Source: Gp7-AA10 sp035636095 (GTDB taxonomy: Bacteria > Acidobacteriota > Thermoanaerobaculia > Gp7-AA8). From it: a DNA stretch of 64,000 nucleotides. The DNA lies in contig DASPZU010000007.1 of the NCBI GenBank assembly GCA_035636095.1, forward strand, positions 62,001-126,000, read 5' to 3'. A program made the translations under genes and the position numbers. Under the pieces are notes generated by a model, which did not search any database, was not told the DNA's origin, and worked only from the letters and a program-made list of their open reading frames with translations. This document shows positions 40,951-49,202 of this stretch, in pieces. The number at the start of each line of letters is the position of its first letter. Position 1 is the first letter of the stretch.

Positions 40951-42252
40951 ATGAAGATCCGAATCTTTGCTCTGCTCGTTCTCGCGACCTCCCTCGACGC
41001 CCAACCGCTCGTTCTCGCCGGCGGGCGGCTCATCGACGGCTTCGGCGGACCGCCCATCGAAAACGCGGTCGTGGTCATCGAAGGCAACACCATTCGCGCC
41101 GTCGGCCCCGAATCGGCCGTCAAGATCCCCGCCGGCGCCAAGGTGATCGACACCAACGGTTACACGATGATGCCCGGCCTGATGGACATGCACGTCCATC
41201 TGATGATCCTCGGCCACGGCGATTACAACCACTGGTTCCAGACGTATGCCAACCAGTATCGCGACGTGGTGATGCCGATTTCCGCGAAAGAGCTGCTGAT
41301 GGCCGGCGTGACCACCGCGCGCGACCTCGGCGCGCCGCTCGACGACATCATGGCGGTCAAGAAACGCATCGAGCGCGGCGAGATCCCCGGTCCGCGCTTG
41401 TTCGTGGCCGGACCGTTTCTGCAAAAAGTAGCGCCGCCGCTGGAGGCGAAGTTTCGATGGGAAGTGCATGGCGCCGACGACGCCCGCAAGAAAGTCGACG
41501 TCGTGGCCGACGCCGGCGCCGACATCATCAAGATGATCGATCAGGATCAGATGACGCAGGACGAAGTCGACGCCATCGTCGATGAGGCCCACAAGCGCGG
41601 CAAAACCGTCGCGGCGCACGCGCATCGCTCCGACGAAATCCGCAAAGGTCTCAAAGCGGGCGTCGACTGCTTCGAGCACACCGGCCTGGCGACCAAGCCC
41701 GGCTACGAAGAAGACGTCCTGCAGATGATGCGCGATCGCAACGCGACGCTGTTCTGGTGTCCGACCATCGAAGGCTTATTTCTGTACGACTACACGCTCC
41801 GATTCCCGGAACGCGTCGATGATCAGCGATTGAAGAACGATTTGCCGCCCGAGATGTACAGGGATGTGCACGATTCGATCAAGGACGTCTCGCATCTCGA
41901 TTACTTCCGACTCGTGCCGCGGCGGCTCCCCACGCTGGCCAACAAGTTCCGGCAATTGCGGGAGTCGGGCGTGACGATCATCGTCGGCACCGATTCCGGA
42001 ATCCCGCTCAACTTTCACTTCGACTCCACCTGGCGCGAGCTCAAGACCATGGTCGACCTCGGAATGCCGCCCATGGACGCGATCCGCGCCGCGACGTACT
42101 GGCCCGCGCAGCTCCTCAAGCAACCCAACCTCGGAACCGTTGCGGCGGGAAAGCTCGCGGACATCATCGTCGTCGACGGCGATCCCCTCACGGACATGAC
42201 CGCGCTGCGGCACGTTGTCCACGTGGTGAAGGACGGGCGGGTCTACAAATAG
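40951..42252 (+). CDS. Exported metal-dependent amidohydrolase (imidazolonepropionase/prolidase-like)
   Basis: 433 residues. The signal peptide is MKIRIFALLVLATSLDAQ. Amidohydrolase-superfamily metal ligands: MPGLMDMHVHLM (HxH), carboxylated-Lys candidate in ADIIKMIDQDQ, VAAHAHRSDEI and CFEHTGLA (His pair), and IVGTDSGIPL (Asp). The N- and C-terminal strands of the beta-sandwich (LVLAGGRLIDGFGG; GKLADIIVVDGDPL) are complete. Exported members hydrolyse Xaa-Pro or cyclic amide substrates; the specificity here is unknown. AGGAG precedes the ATG. Confidence 0.9.
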   Translation: MKIRIFALLVLATSLDAQPLVLAGGRLIDGFGGPPIENAVVVIEGNTIRAVGPESAVKIPAGAKVIDTNGYTMMPGLMDMHVHLMILGHGDYNHWFQTYANQYRDVVMPISAKELLMAGVTTARDLGAPLDDIMAVKKRIERGEIPGPRLFVAGPFLQKVAPPLEAKFRWEVHGADDARKKVDVVADAGADIIKMIDQDQMTQDEVDAIVDEAHKRGKTVAAHAHRSDEIRKGLKAGVDCFEHTGLATKPGYEEDVLQMMRDRNATLFWCPTIEGLFLYDYTLRFPERVDDQRLKNDLPPEMYRDVHDSIKDVSHLDYFRLVPRRLPTLANKFRQLRESGVTIIVGTDSGIPLNFHFDSTWRELKTMVDLGMPPMDAIRAATYWPAQLLKQPNLGTVAAGKLADIIVVDGDPLTDMTALRHVVHVVKDGRVYK

Positions 42253-42321
42253 CGCCCTCACGCGAGCGCCCTCGCCCTGCGCAGCGGGGAGAGGGTGGCC
42301 CGAAGGGCCGGGTGAGGGGCG
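42253..42321. repeat. CCCTCGCCCTGCGCAG / CGGGGAGAGGG inverted repeat
   Basis: CGCCCTCACGCGAGCGCCCTC, then GCCCTGCGCAGCGGGGAGAGGG, then TGGCCCGAAGGGCC and GGGTGAGGGGCG. It is in the same family as 29757-29841. It fills the convergent gap between the amidohydrolase and the DUF1223 gene and can act as a two-way hairpin terminator. Confidence 0.85.
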
Positions 42322-42954
42322 TCAGCGCAGGTCGTGGACCGTTGCCGCGGTGATGGCGAGCGTGGCGCGATTCTGTACAAACGCGACCACGCCGAGGCGT
42401 TTCCAGGATGGATCGGCGTCGAAGCTGAAGGATTGGCCGCGCACTCGGACGAGTCGTCGGACGATGGCGTTTTCGGTCGGGGTGCGGCCTTGGTTTTCGC
42501 CGCCGGCGATATGCGTCGTCACGCCATCTTCGAACAGCACGACCACGACATCGCTGTTAGGCGGTGCGTCGGCGCGCACGGAGCCTTCGATCCTCGATCC
42601 CTTTCGCGTTACATCGAGTGTGAGGCTGCCGGCATCTTTGGCTTCCTCGATCGCTCGCTTCATCGCCGAAGCATTCGATCCAACAAACTGCCGCGATCCG
42701 TTGACGACTGCCTGCGGGGTGAAAGCGCCATTCAGCGCAAAGCTGCGCACGTACATCATCTGACGCGCCGTCCAGTCGCGCGATGAAAACGGATCGCGCC
42801 AGCCCAGGCGGTCCCAATAGTCGACGTGGAATGCCAGCGGAATGACCTGCCCGCGATCCTGCGCGAGCTTCGAGATCAACGCGTCCGCCGGCGGACAGCT
42901 CGAGCATCCTTGCGAAGTGAACAGCTCCACAACGACCAGCGCGGCCAAAATCAT
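42322..42954 (-). CDS. DUF1223 thioredoxin-like protein
   Basis: 210 residues. VVELFTSQGCSSCPPADALIS is the DUF1223 signature with a CxxC redox-type motif at the thioredoxin position. AFHVDYWDRLGWRDPFSSRDWTARQ and GAFTPQAVVNGSRQFVGSN complete the family pattern. The C-terminal half is a beta-domain. The short hydrophobic start (MILAALVVVELF) is the first strand rather than a signal, though other family members are exported. The redox role is by fold only. It is 10 nt downstream of the EamA transporter gene in the same direction. Confidence 0.88.
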   Translation of the reverse strand: MILAALVVVELFTSQGCSSCPPADALISKLAQDRGQVIPLAFHVDYWDRLGWRDPFSSRDWTARQMMYVRSFALNGAFTPQAVVNGSRQFVGSNASAMKRAIEEAKDAGSLTLDVTRKGSRIEGSVRADAPPNSDVVVVLFEDGVTTHIAGGENQGRTPTENAIVRRLVRVRGQSFSFDADPSWKRLGVVAFVQNRATLAITAATVHDLR

Positions 42955-42964
42955 CGGGGTGATT

Positions 42965-43897
42965 CTACGCCGCTGTCTCCTCGCGAACCGGGATCTCCAC
43001 CGTTCTGTTACTTAAACGGCCGTCCGTCTGCACCAGCGCCACCCCGCCCAGGATGATGCCCATCGCGACGATCGAGACCCACGTCAGCTCCTCGTGAAGA
43101 ATCAGCCATCCGAGGAGAACGGCCACCAGCGGGTTGATGTAGGCGTACATCGACATGTTCGTCATGCGAAGTTTCTTCAGCGCATAGACATACGACGTGT
43201 ACGCCAGAAGCGAGCCGAACGTCGCCAGATAGACGAGCCCGATGATCCCGTCGCGCGTCCACGTCAGGTGTCGCGCCTCGCCGATGGAGAGACCGACGAT
43301 GCCCACTGCCAGGCCGCCGGTCAGCATCTGCAACGCCGACGACATGAACGGCGTGACCGCGGTCAGGTTGTACTTTCCGCGCATCGTGCCGTACTGCCAG
43401 CACATCGATCCGACCTGAATGGCCAGCGCGCCGAGAACGAAGTGGACATCGAACGCCCCCGAAGCGCCGGGCGTGACCAGGAGCGCCACGCCCACGAAGC
43501 CGATCAGCATGCCGATGGCGCGACGCACGCCGATCCGCTCGCCGTTCGGACGAAGGCGTTCGAGCAGAGCCGCCCAGAATGGCGCCGTCGCGACCAGAAG
43601 CGCAGCGATCCCGCTCGGAACCCACTGCTCGGCCCACACCACCGCCAGGTTTCCGACGCCGACCATCAGCAGGCCCACCACAGCCAGCTCCGCCAGCAGG
43701 CGTTTGCTGCGCGGAAGGATCTCGTCGCGCAGTCGCGCGATGACGAACAGCGCCGACCCGGCGAAGATGAAACGCATCGCCGTCAGCAGAAATGGGGGAA
43801 TGCTGCGGACCGCAACGCGAATGGCGAGGTAAGTCGTGCCCCACACGATGCAGACGATTGCGAATGCGACGTACGCCAGGACGCGATCGCGTTTCAC
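42965..43897 (-). CDS. EamA/DMT-family transporter
   Basis: 310 residues from GTG 43897, with ten hydrophobic helices in two EamA repeats. The first begins FAIVCIVWGTTYLAIRVAV and the second IQVGSMCWQYGTMRGKYN. Proline-containing helices such as MYAYINPLVAVLLGWLILHE are typical. The family exports amino acids and other metabolites. The start overlaps the stop of the Lrp-type regulator by 4 nt (GTGA), so the regulator probably controls this exporter, as in other Lrp-exporter pairs. The tail TDGRLSNRTVEIPVREETAA is soluble. Confidence 0.9.
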   Translation of the reverse strand: MKRDRVLAYVAFAIVCIVWGTTYLAIRVAVRSIPPFLLTAMRFIFAGSALFVIARLRDEILPRSKRLLAELAVVGLLMVGVGNLAVVWAEQWVPSGIAALLVATAPFWAALLERLRPNGERIGVRRAIGMLIGFVGVALLVTPGASGAFDVHFVLGALAIQVGSMCWQYGTMRGKYNLTAVTPFMSSALQMLTGGLAVGIVGLSIGEARHLTWTRDGIIGLVYLATFGSLLAYTSYVYALKKLRMTNMSMYAYINPLVAVLLGWLILHEELTWVSIVAMGIILGGVALVQTDGRLSNRTVEIPVREETAA

Positions 43898-44370
43898 GCG
43901 TCTTCTCCGAGCACGACGCCGCCGACTTTCTCGCAATGCGTCCGCATCACGATGGTGGTTCGCGTGGAGAAGCCCAGCGGCGGCGCCGTCAGACGCGAGA
44001 CCAGATCGTTCAAAGAGGCAATCGAGCCGGTGCGCACCTTGATCAGGTAGCAATCATCGCCCGCAACGGTGTGCGCTTCCAACACCTCATCGGACTTCAG
44101 AACGCGCTGAAACGCCTTCCACACCTGCGGCGTCAACTGCCCGTTCGTTCTGCAGGAAACGAACGCGGTGATGTTGCGTCCGAGGGCTGATGGGTCGATG
44201 ACGGTGGTGGTGCCGCGGATCACGCCGTGGCGTTCCAGCCGCTCGATTCGATCGGCAACCGCGGGGCGGGATAAGCCGATCCGCTCCGCAATCTGCGCCG
44301 CCGGAGAGCGGCCATCCTTAGCGAGAAGCGTCAGGATTTCGAGGTCCAGTGCGTCCAGATCGTCGGACAC
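43894..44370 (-). CDS. Lrp/AsnC-family transcriptional regulator
   Basis: 158 residues. The N-terminal winged helix-turn-helix (LDLEILTLLAKDGRSPAAQI then RPAVADRIERLERHGVI) is followed by a RAM ligand-binding domain (VSCRTNGQLTPQVWKAF, VLEAHTVAGDDCYLIKVRTG). Lrp-type proteins bind amino acids and form octamers. The start codon GTG at 44370 lies directly against the palindrome GGTACAATAGTACC, whose left half contains a TACAAT -10 box. Transcription is thus predicted to begin at or within a base or two of the GTG (leaderless), with an autoregulatory operator on the promoter. Confidence 0.93.
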   Translation of the reverse strand: MSDDLDALDLEILTLLAKDGRSPAAQIAERIGLSRPAVADRIERLERHGVIRGTTTVIDPSALGRNITAFVSCRTNGQLTPQVWKAFQRVLKSDEVLEAHTVAGDDCYLIKVRTGSIASLNDLVSRLTAPPLGFSTRTTIVMRTHCEKVGGVVLGEDA

Positions 44371-44384
44371 GGTACTATTGTACC
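44371..44384 (-). promoter_or_regulatory. Palindromic operator over the -10 of the Lrp-type gene
   Basis: GGTAC-AATA-GTACC: perfect 5-nt arms, spacer 4. TACAAT inside it is a -10 match placed 6 nt before the GTG start. No good -35 is seen. Its position suits autorepression. Confidence 0.5.
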
Positions 44385-44424
44385 ATCGATTCGACGGTAA
44401 GAATAGTAGATAACCTTCGATTCG

Positions 44425-44751
44425 TCAGACCGCAGCTTCGATGGCCGGCTCCGGGTCACGGGCGCGCCAGGCGGCCGCGTGCGGGTAGCGGTATTCGATG
44501 CGGTGCATGGCGGCGCGGACCAGATCGCGCTTGAGGTACTCGATCTTCACGTCGCCGGCCGGGTCGGTGAGCAGGCGCCGCAATGCGTCACGCCGAAGCA
44601 GAATGCTGCGGAGTTTCAGCGACTTTCCACGAACGGCGTATCGGATCGCGTCGCGCACTTCGGAACAAACCCGCACAACTGCCGGATCGAGAACTCCGAC
44701 GATCTCCGCCGCCAGCTTCGTTTCATCCATTTTGGTGATCGTCGTCTTCAT
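44425..44751 (-). CDS. Small soluble protein of unknown function
   Basis: 108 residues from ATG 44751, preceded by GGGAGGAAC, a good ribosome binding site. Predicted all-helical and basic: TKLAAEIVGVLDPAVVRVCS, KLRSILLRRDALRRLLTD and VKIEYLKRDLVRAAMHRIEY. A longer open frame upstream is antisense to the ferredoxin gene and is not used. The conserved family is not recognised. It diverges from the 2Fe-2S ferredoxin gene by 55 nt. Confidence 0.6.
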   Translation of the reverse strand: MKTTITKMDETKLAAEIVGVLDPAVVRVCSEVRDAIRYAVRGKSLKLRSILLRRDALRRLLTDPAGDVKIEYLKRDLVRAAMHRIEYRYPHAAAWRARDPEPAIEAAV

Positions 44752-44806
44752 CGTTCCTCCCACGGTTGTTTGATCTAATAGACGACGAGGAGTCGAGAAA
44801 GTTGCG

Positions 44807-45067
44807 ATGCGGGTCAGCTTTTCACCGTTAGGAAACAGCGGTGTTGCAAAACCCAACGAGACGCTTTTGGATGTCGCGCGCCGGGCCGGCGCCCCCATCG
44901 GCAACTCCTGCGGCGGCATCGGCATCTGCAACCGCTGCCGTGTGCGCGTCGTAGAAGGAGTGGAGAACCTCACCCCGCCGACGCGATTCGAAAAAGATCC
45001 CGACTCGCGACTGGCATGTCAGGCCGTGGTCCTCGGCGACTGCACCATCACGACGAGCTATTGGTGA
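44807..45067 (+). CDS. 2Fe-2S ferredoxin
   Basis: 86 residues. The plant-type [2Fe-2S] ligands are Cys35, Cys41, Cys44 (NSCGGIGICNRCRVRV) and Cys71 (SRLACQAVV). The six-residue gap after the first Cys (C-x5-C) is one longer than in standard chloroplast ferredoxins and is seen in bacterial Na+-NQR- or adrenodoxin-like members. ETLLDVARRAGAPI is the usual helix. A soluble electron carrier; no partner oxidoreductase lies alongside. It overlaps the convergent S33-like gene by 10 nt. Confidence 0.9.
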   Translation: MRVSFSPLGNSGVAKPNETLLDVARRAGAPIGNSCGGIGICNRCRVRVVEGVENLTPPTRFEKDPDSRLACQAVVLGDCTITTSYW

Positions 45068-46338
45068 CCGCTGAGTTGAGGCCGTTCGAACCGCAACACT
45101 CGGCCGCGTACGTCCACGCCTTTCAGAAAATCGTGTACGACGTTCTGAACGTCCGTCATCGGCAATGTGTCATGGAAAGCATTCTCCACCACGATGTGGG
45201 GCGCATCGCTCATTCGCCAGCGGACCGCTTCGGCCTGAAACGGCGGAGCCACCGGATCGAGAGTTCCGCTGAGCATCAGCGTCGGCGTCGCCATCACTCG
45301 CGGTAACGATTCAGGACGCCGGTCGGCGGGCACGTACAGGCGGCAAATCTCCGGACGCATCTGCAGGTTGACATCGCCCACCATCGAACCGTTGGCCTGT
45401 TCCGCGACTCGCGCGCGTCGTTGCGGCGATGCGCCGTCGGCACATGAAGTCGCCACCGGAAAGATCGCCGTGCCCGAAATGCTGTTGTACAAACCCTCGG
45501 CACGTTTGGCGAGCGATTCGTAATCGCCTTTGGCAATATTGGAAAAAAGATCCATGGTCGACGTCGCTGCTCGCCCGTCGCCGATTCCCTGGAGAATGGT
45601 CTGGAGCGCAATCCTGCCGATCCGAACCTTGACCGTCGATCGTCGAAGGCGATCGTTCACCGTCAACTCGAGCGGTTTCTTCTCGACCGCATCGAGGACT
45701 CGCATCACCGTGCCGGTGAAATCAGACCCGGTCAGGCGTGAAAGTTTCTCGATTTGCACGTCCCACGTGTCGGGGAGTGTCAGAGCGTTGTCAGGACCGA
45801 TGACTGCGGCCAGCACCGCGTTGTAGGCGCTGACGTCTACACCTTCCGCGCGCCAGCGATTCACGCACCTCTGATTGACATTCGCCATATAGTCGGCAGC
45901 CTTCTTTGCCGATTCGATGACGTCGACAGGCGCCGATTCCGCCGCAGGACAATCGAGCGCTGGTTTTGACATGCCGGTGCCGCGCTGATCGAGGAGAATC
46001 ACGTCGCCGATGTCGCGCAGCCGGTCGAAGAGTTTGAAGAATGGCGGGATGCGACCCATGACGGCGCCAGGCACACCCGGACCGCCCGCGATAAAAACGA
46101 TCGGACTACCGGGCGTGGACGCGGTGGTGCGTAGTCGGACAAAGTCGATCTCGATGGTCCGTTTGGACGTCGAGGCGCGATTCTCGACGACGGTCAGTTG
46201 GCCGAGCTCGGCCTGGTGATCGGTTCCATCGAAGGTCTTCAATTGATAAGGCTGGAAGCGCAGCTCGGCGGCCGCGGCGCTGAGGCTAAGGATTGATGAA
46301 CATGCAATCGCCGTAGCTGTAGAAGAGATATCTCTCAC
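45058..46338 (-). CDS. S33/tripeptidyl-aminopeptidase-like alpha/beta hydrolase lacking its nucleophile elbow
   Basis: 426 residues. The exported leader is MRDISSTATAIACSSILSLSAAAA (GTG start, overlapping queA by 53 nt, so the start is uncertain). The oxyanion region PIVFIAGGPGVPG and LLDQRGTGMSKPALDC are intact, and the C-terminal ATPTLMLSGTLDPVAPPFQAE and NAFHDTLP give the Asp and His regions. Between VDVSAYN and AVLAAVIGPDN about 45 residues expected in this family are missing, including the GxSYG nucleophile Ser. No other G-x-S-x-G occurs. It is therefore probably an inactive or degenerating member. Confidence 0.8.
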   Translation of the reverse strand: MRDISSTATAIACSSILSLSAAAAELRFQPYQLKTFDGTDHQAELGQLTVVENRASTSKRTIEIDFVRLRTTASTPGSPIVFIAGGPGVPGAVMGRIPPFFKLFDRLRDIGDVILLDQRGTGMSKPALDCPAAESAPVDVIESAKKAADYMANVNQRCVNRWRAEGVDVSAYNAVLAAVIGPDNALTLPDTWDVQIEKLSRLTGSDFTGTVMRVLDAVEKKPLELTVNDRLRRSTVKVRIGRIALQTILQGIGDGRAATSTMDLFSNIAKGDYESLAKRAEGLYNSISGTAIFPVATSCADGASPQRRARVAEQANGSMVGDVNLQMRPEICRLYVPADRRPESLPRVMATPTLMLSGTLDPVAPPFQAEAVRWRMSDAPHIVVENAFHDTLPMTDVQNVVHDFLKGVDVRGRVLRFERPQLSGHQ

Positions 46339-47287
46339 GAATCGCCTCCTGATAAGCGCGGCGAATGGTCTCCACTCCTGCGAAGGCCGAGACTAGCATC
46401 AGCAGCGTCGATTCCGGCAGATGAAAATTGGTCAGGAGTTTGTCGACCGCCCGGAATTGATAGCCGGGCGTGATGAAGATGTTCGTCTCTTTTTTCCCCG
46501 CTTCAAAATGGCCGCTTTGCTTTGCACTTTCCAGGGCGCGCATGGTCGTCGTTCCAACCGCGACGATCGACTTCGCGGCGTTCAGCCTGGCGGCGGCCGC
46601 CTCGCCGATCTGGTAGCGTTCGCTGTGCATCACGTGGTCGCTGATGTCATCGACCTTCACCGGCTCGAAGGTTCCGATCCCGACATGCAGCGTGACGCGG
46701 ACGATCTCGATTCCGCGAGCGGCGATGCGATCGAGAATCTCTTGCGTGAAGTGCAGGCCGGCGGTCGGCGCGGCGATCGCGCCCCGCTCGCGCGCGTAGA
46801 TCGTCTGATACGACTCCCGATCACCCGCGGTGGATGGACGCGTGATGTACGGCGGCAGCGGGGCGACGCCGATGCGCTCGACTTCGTCGATGTGGCCTTC
46901 GAATCGAATCACGATCGTCCCTTCGCTCTTGTCGAGCACACGAGCGGTCAGGCGATCGGAAAAGCGCAGGACGTCGCCGGCGCGCACTCTTCGAGCCGGT
47001 TTGCACCACGCCTCCCAGGTGGTCGGATCGTGCTGTTCCACCAGCAAAACCTCGATGGGACGCCGCATGGCCCCCTTGGGCTCGGCGAAAAGGCGGGCGG
47101 GAATCACGCGCGTGTCGTTGATCACCAGCGTGTCCGACGGTTCGAGACGCTCTGCGAAATGTACAAAATTATCGTGAATAATTTTGTCAGGCGGCGTCAC
47201 GACCATCATGCGCGATCGTCCGCGTTCGCGCGGCGTTTGTGCGATGAGCTCGGACGGAAGTTCGTAATGGAAGTCGCTACGTTTCAA
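46286..47287 (-). CDS. queA: S-adenosylmethionine:tRNA ribosyltransferase-isomerase QueA
   Basis: 333 residues, full length. Transfers the ribosyl part of SAM to preQ1 in tRNA to make epoxyqueuosine. It begins MKRSDFHYELPSELIAQTP. ERGRSRMMVV, LVINDTRVIPARLF, RGAIAAPTAGLHFTQEIL, VTLHVGIGTFEPV and TNFHLPESTLLMLVSAFAG are the QueA signatures. A GCAACC repeat lies directly upstream of the ATG, separating it from the divergent mog gene. tgt and queG/queH are not in the window. Confidence 0.97.
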   Translation of the reverse strand: MKRSDFHYELPSELIAQTPRERGRSRMMVVTPPDKIIHDNFVHFAERLEPSDTLVINDTRVIPARLFAEPKGAMRRPIEVLLVEQHDPTTWEAWCKPARRVRAGDVLRFSDRLTARVLDKSEGTIVIRFEGHIDEVERIGVAPLPPYITRPSTAGDRESYQTIYARERGAIAAPTAGLHFTQEILDRIAARGIEIVRVTLHVGIGTFEPVKVDDISDHVMHSERYQIGEAAAARLNAAKSIVAVGTTTMRALESAKQSGHFEAGKKETNIFITPGYQFRAVDKLLTNFHLPESTLLMLVSAFAGVETIRRAYQEAIRERYLFYSYGDCMFINP

Positions 47288-47352
47288 GGTTGCTGGGTTG
47301 CTCGGTTGCTGGGGTTGCTCAGTAACTCAGAAACTCAGCAACCAAGCAACCA
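47288..47352. repeat. GCAACC-word inverted repeat between queA and mog
   Basis: The left side is GGTTGCTGGGTTGCTCGG followed by TTGCTGGGGTTGCTCAG; the right side is CTCAGAAACTCAGCAACC and AAGCAACC. It fills the divergent gap. One end abuts the queA start region and the other ends ACC-ATA, where the same family at 9831 has ACC-ATG. Confidence 0.85.
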
Positions 47353-47366
47353 TACAATACGCAGTC

Positions 47367-47867
47367 GTGATCAAAGCACGAGTGATCACCTGCTCCGACA
47401 GCGCTGCCGAAGGCACGCGCGAAGATCGTTCCGGACCGGCTGTGCGCGACATCCTGGAGAAGAACGGATACGACGTCGACGCGGTTGTCATCGTTCACGA
47501 TGATTGCGACGCCATCGCCACCGCCATCGAAAACGGCACCGGCGACGGCGCGCGACTGGTGGTCACGACCGGCGGCACCGGCATCGCGCCGCGGGACGTC
47601 ACTCCGGAGGCCACCATGCGCGTGTGCGAACGCCTGGTTCCGGGATTCGGTGAGCTGATGCGCAGCACCTCGCTCGCCAAAACGCCCATGGCGTCGCTCT
47701 CGCGCGCGCAGGCGGCCACGCGCGGCTCGGCCCTGGTCGTGAATCTTCCCGGCTCACCGAACGGCGCGCGCGAAAATCTGGAAGCGATACTGCATTTGCT
47801 GCCCCATGCTCTCGAATTGTTGTCGGGGAATCGCGTGGATCACGAAGGGATGAGGGCGGAGGGATGA
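47367..47867 (+). CDS. mog: Molybdopterin adenylyltransferase / MoaB-Mog family protein
   Basis: 166 residues from GTG 47367. ARVITCSDSAAEGTREDRSG, VTTGGTGIAPRDVTPEAT and VVNLPGSPNGARENLEAIL are the MoaB/MogA signatures. The enzyme adenylylates molybdopterin before Mo insertion, or in MoaB-type members has a related role. A frame extension upstream reads through the repeat, with an ATA five codons before the GTG at the exact place where related repeats carry the start ATG. The last residues (HEGMRAEG) are encoded by the next repeat. Confidence 0.9.
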   Translation: MIKARVITCSDSAAEGTREDRSGPAVRDILEKNGYDVDAVVIVHDDCDAIATAIENGTGDGARLVVTTGGTGIAPRDVTPEATMRVCERLVPGFGELMRSTSLAKTPMASLSRAQAATRGSALVVNLPGSPNGARENLEAILHLLPHALELLSGNRVDHEGMRAEG

Positions 47868-47922
47868 GGGATGAATAAGGTCCGCGCCACCTCAGCCCTC
47901 AGCCCTCATCCCTCATCCCTTG
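47849..47922. repeat. ATGAGGG/CCCTCAT-word inverted repeat between mog and namZ
   Basis: The left arm is GGGATGAGGGCGGAGGGATG then AGGGATGA. The loop is about 15 nt. The right arm is CTCAGCCCTCAGCCCTCATC then CCTCATCCC. The left arm is the coding end of mog. The right arm ends 11 nt before the namZ ATG, leaving TTGGAGCGACGCA as a ribosome binding site. Confidence 0.85.
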
Positions 47923-47932
47923 GAGCGACGCA

Positions 47933-49129
47933 ATGAGCGTTCGTCCCGGCCTCGAAGTTCTGCTCGATGATCCTCGCCCGATCGCCGGCAAAAAAATCGG
48001 CCTGGTCACGAATCAGAGCGCGGTCACCACCGATCTGCGCCACGCCGTCCGCCTGCTTCATGCCGGCCGCGGATGGAAGTTGATTGCGCTGTTCGGTCCC
48101 GAGCACGGCATCTGGGGCGAAGCCCAGGACATGGAGGGAGTCGAGCAGTCGGTCGATCCCCTCACCGGGCTGACCGTCTATTCGCTGTACGGACGCAGCG
48201 AGAAAGATCTGGCACCGCGACGCGAGGTCCTCAGGACGCTCGATGCTTTGGTGATCGATCTGCAGGACATCGGATCGCGTTACTACACCTTCATTTACAC
48301 CATGGCGCTGTGCATGCGCGAGGCCGCGCCGATCGGATTGCCGGTGATCGTCCTCGACCGGCCTAATCCGATCGACGGCGTGCATCTGGAAGGAAACATC
48401 CGAGAGGAGAAGTACTCCAGCTTCGTCGGGATGTTCCCGCTCCCCACCCGTCACGGCATGACGCCCGGCGAGCTGGCGCGCTACTTCAACAACGTCTTCA
48501 AGCTCAATTCCAATCTGATCGTCATTCCGATGCGCGGATGGCGGCGGGGAATGTGGTGGGGCGATACCGGTCTGCCATGGGTGATCCCCTCGCCCAACAT
48601 GCCGACTGTTTTCACGGCAACGGTTTATCCCGGCATGTGTCTGGTCGAAGGAACTAACCTCAGCGAAGGGCGCGGCACGACCCATCCCTTCGAATTCCTC
48701 GGTGCGCCGTGGCTGGAGCCCTTCAAGCTGGCCGAAAGACTCAACGCCGTCGGCTTGCCGGGCGTGCGATTCCGGCCGCACTACTTTCTGCCGAAATTTC
48801 AGAAGCACAGCGGAAAAGTGTGCGGCGGCGTGGAGCTGCACGTCACCAATCGCTGGGCCTTCGAGCCTTATCGCACCGGACTGTGGTGCGTCAAAGTCGC
48901 CCGCGACGCCAATCCAGAAAAATTCGACTGGCGGCGCGAGACCTACGAGTTCGTCTCCGATCGCCTGGCCATCGACCTTCTCGCCGGAAGCGATCGCTAT
49001 CGAAAATTAGTCGAAGACGGCGGCAGCCCCGATGAGTGGGTGGCGGAGTGGGAGGAAGGACTGCGCGATTTCGCGGGCACGCGGGAGGAGTTTCTGTTGT
49101 ACCGCGCGACCGATCCCCACTGGGCGTAG
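47933..49129 (+). CDS. namZ: Exo-beta-N-acetylmuramidase NamZ-like (DUF1343)
   Basis: 398 residues covering the whole DUF1343 fold. GKKIGLVTNQSAVTTDLRHA, LFGPEHGIWGEAQDMEGV, DLQDIGSRYYTFIYTM, VLDRPNPIDGVHLEGN, PLPTRHGMTPGELARYFNN and YPGMCLVEGTNLSEGRGTT are family signatures. Characterised members remove terminal MurNAc from peptidoglycan fragments. It has no signal peptide, so it would act on fragments imported to the cytosol unless the true start is upstream within the repeat. GAGCG 8 nt before the ATG is a weak ribosome binding site. A GAGACC repeat follows. Confidence 0.9.
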   Translation: MSVRPGLEVLLDDPRPIAGKKIGLVTNQSAVTTDLRHAVRLLHAGRGWKLIALFGPEHGIWGEAQDMEGVEQSVDPLTGLTVYSLYGRSEKDLAPRREVLRTLDALVIDLQDIGSRYYTFIYTMALCMREAAPIGLPVIVLDRPNPIDGVHLEGNIREEKYSSFVGMFPLPTRHGMTPGELARYFNNVFKLNSNLIVIPMRGWRRGMWWGDTGLPWVIPSPNMPTVFTATVYPGMCLVEGTNLSEGRGTTHPFEFLGAPWLEPFKLAERLNAVGLPGVRFRPHYFLPKFQKHSGKVCGGVELHVTNRWAFEPYRTGLWCVKVARDANPEKFDWRRETYEFVSDRLAIDLLAGSDRYRKLVEDGGSPDEWVAEWEEGLRDFAGTREEFLLYRATDPHWA

Positions 49130-49136
49130 CGCAGTT

Positions 49137-49198
49137 GCGCAGTCTCGCGGTCTCGTGGTCTATACACCGCGAGACCTCGCAACTGCGAGACCGCGATA
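49137..49198. repeat. GAGACC-word inverted repeat upstream of pseudouridine synthase gene
   Basis: AGTCTCGCGGTCTCGTGGTC, then a short loop, then CCGCGAGACCTCGCAACTGC and GAGACCGCGATACC. It ends 4 nt before the ATG at 49203. Third member of the family, after 5858-5918 and 13527-13585. Confidence 0.85.
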
Positions 49199-49202
49199 CC
49201 TA

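Noticed and set aside
47849..47922. Word-repeat elements taken as a CRISPR or integron attC site
   Set aside because: No uniform spacers, no cas or integrase gene, and words differ from element to element; mirrored arms fit hairpin repeats instead.
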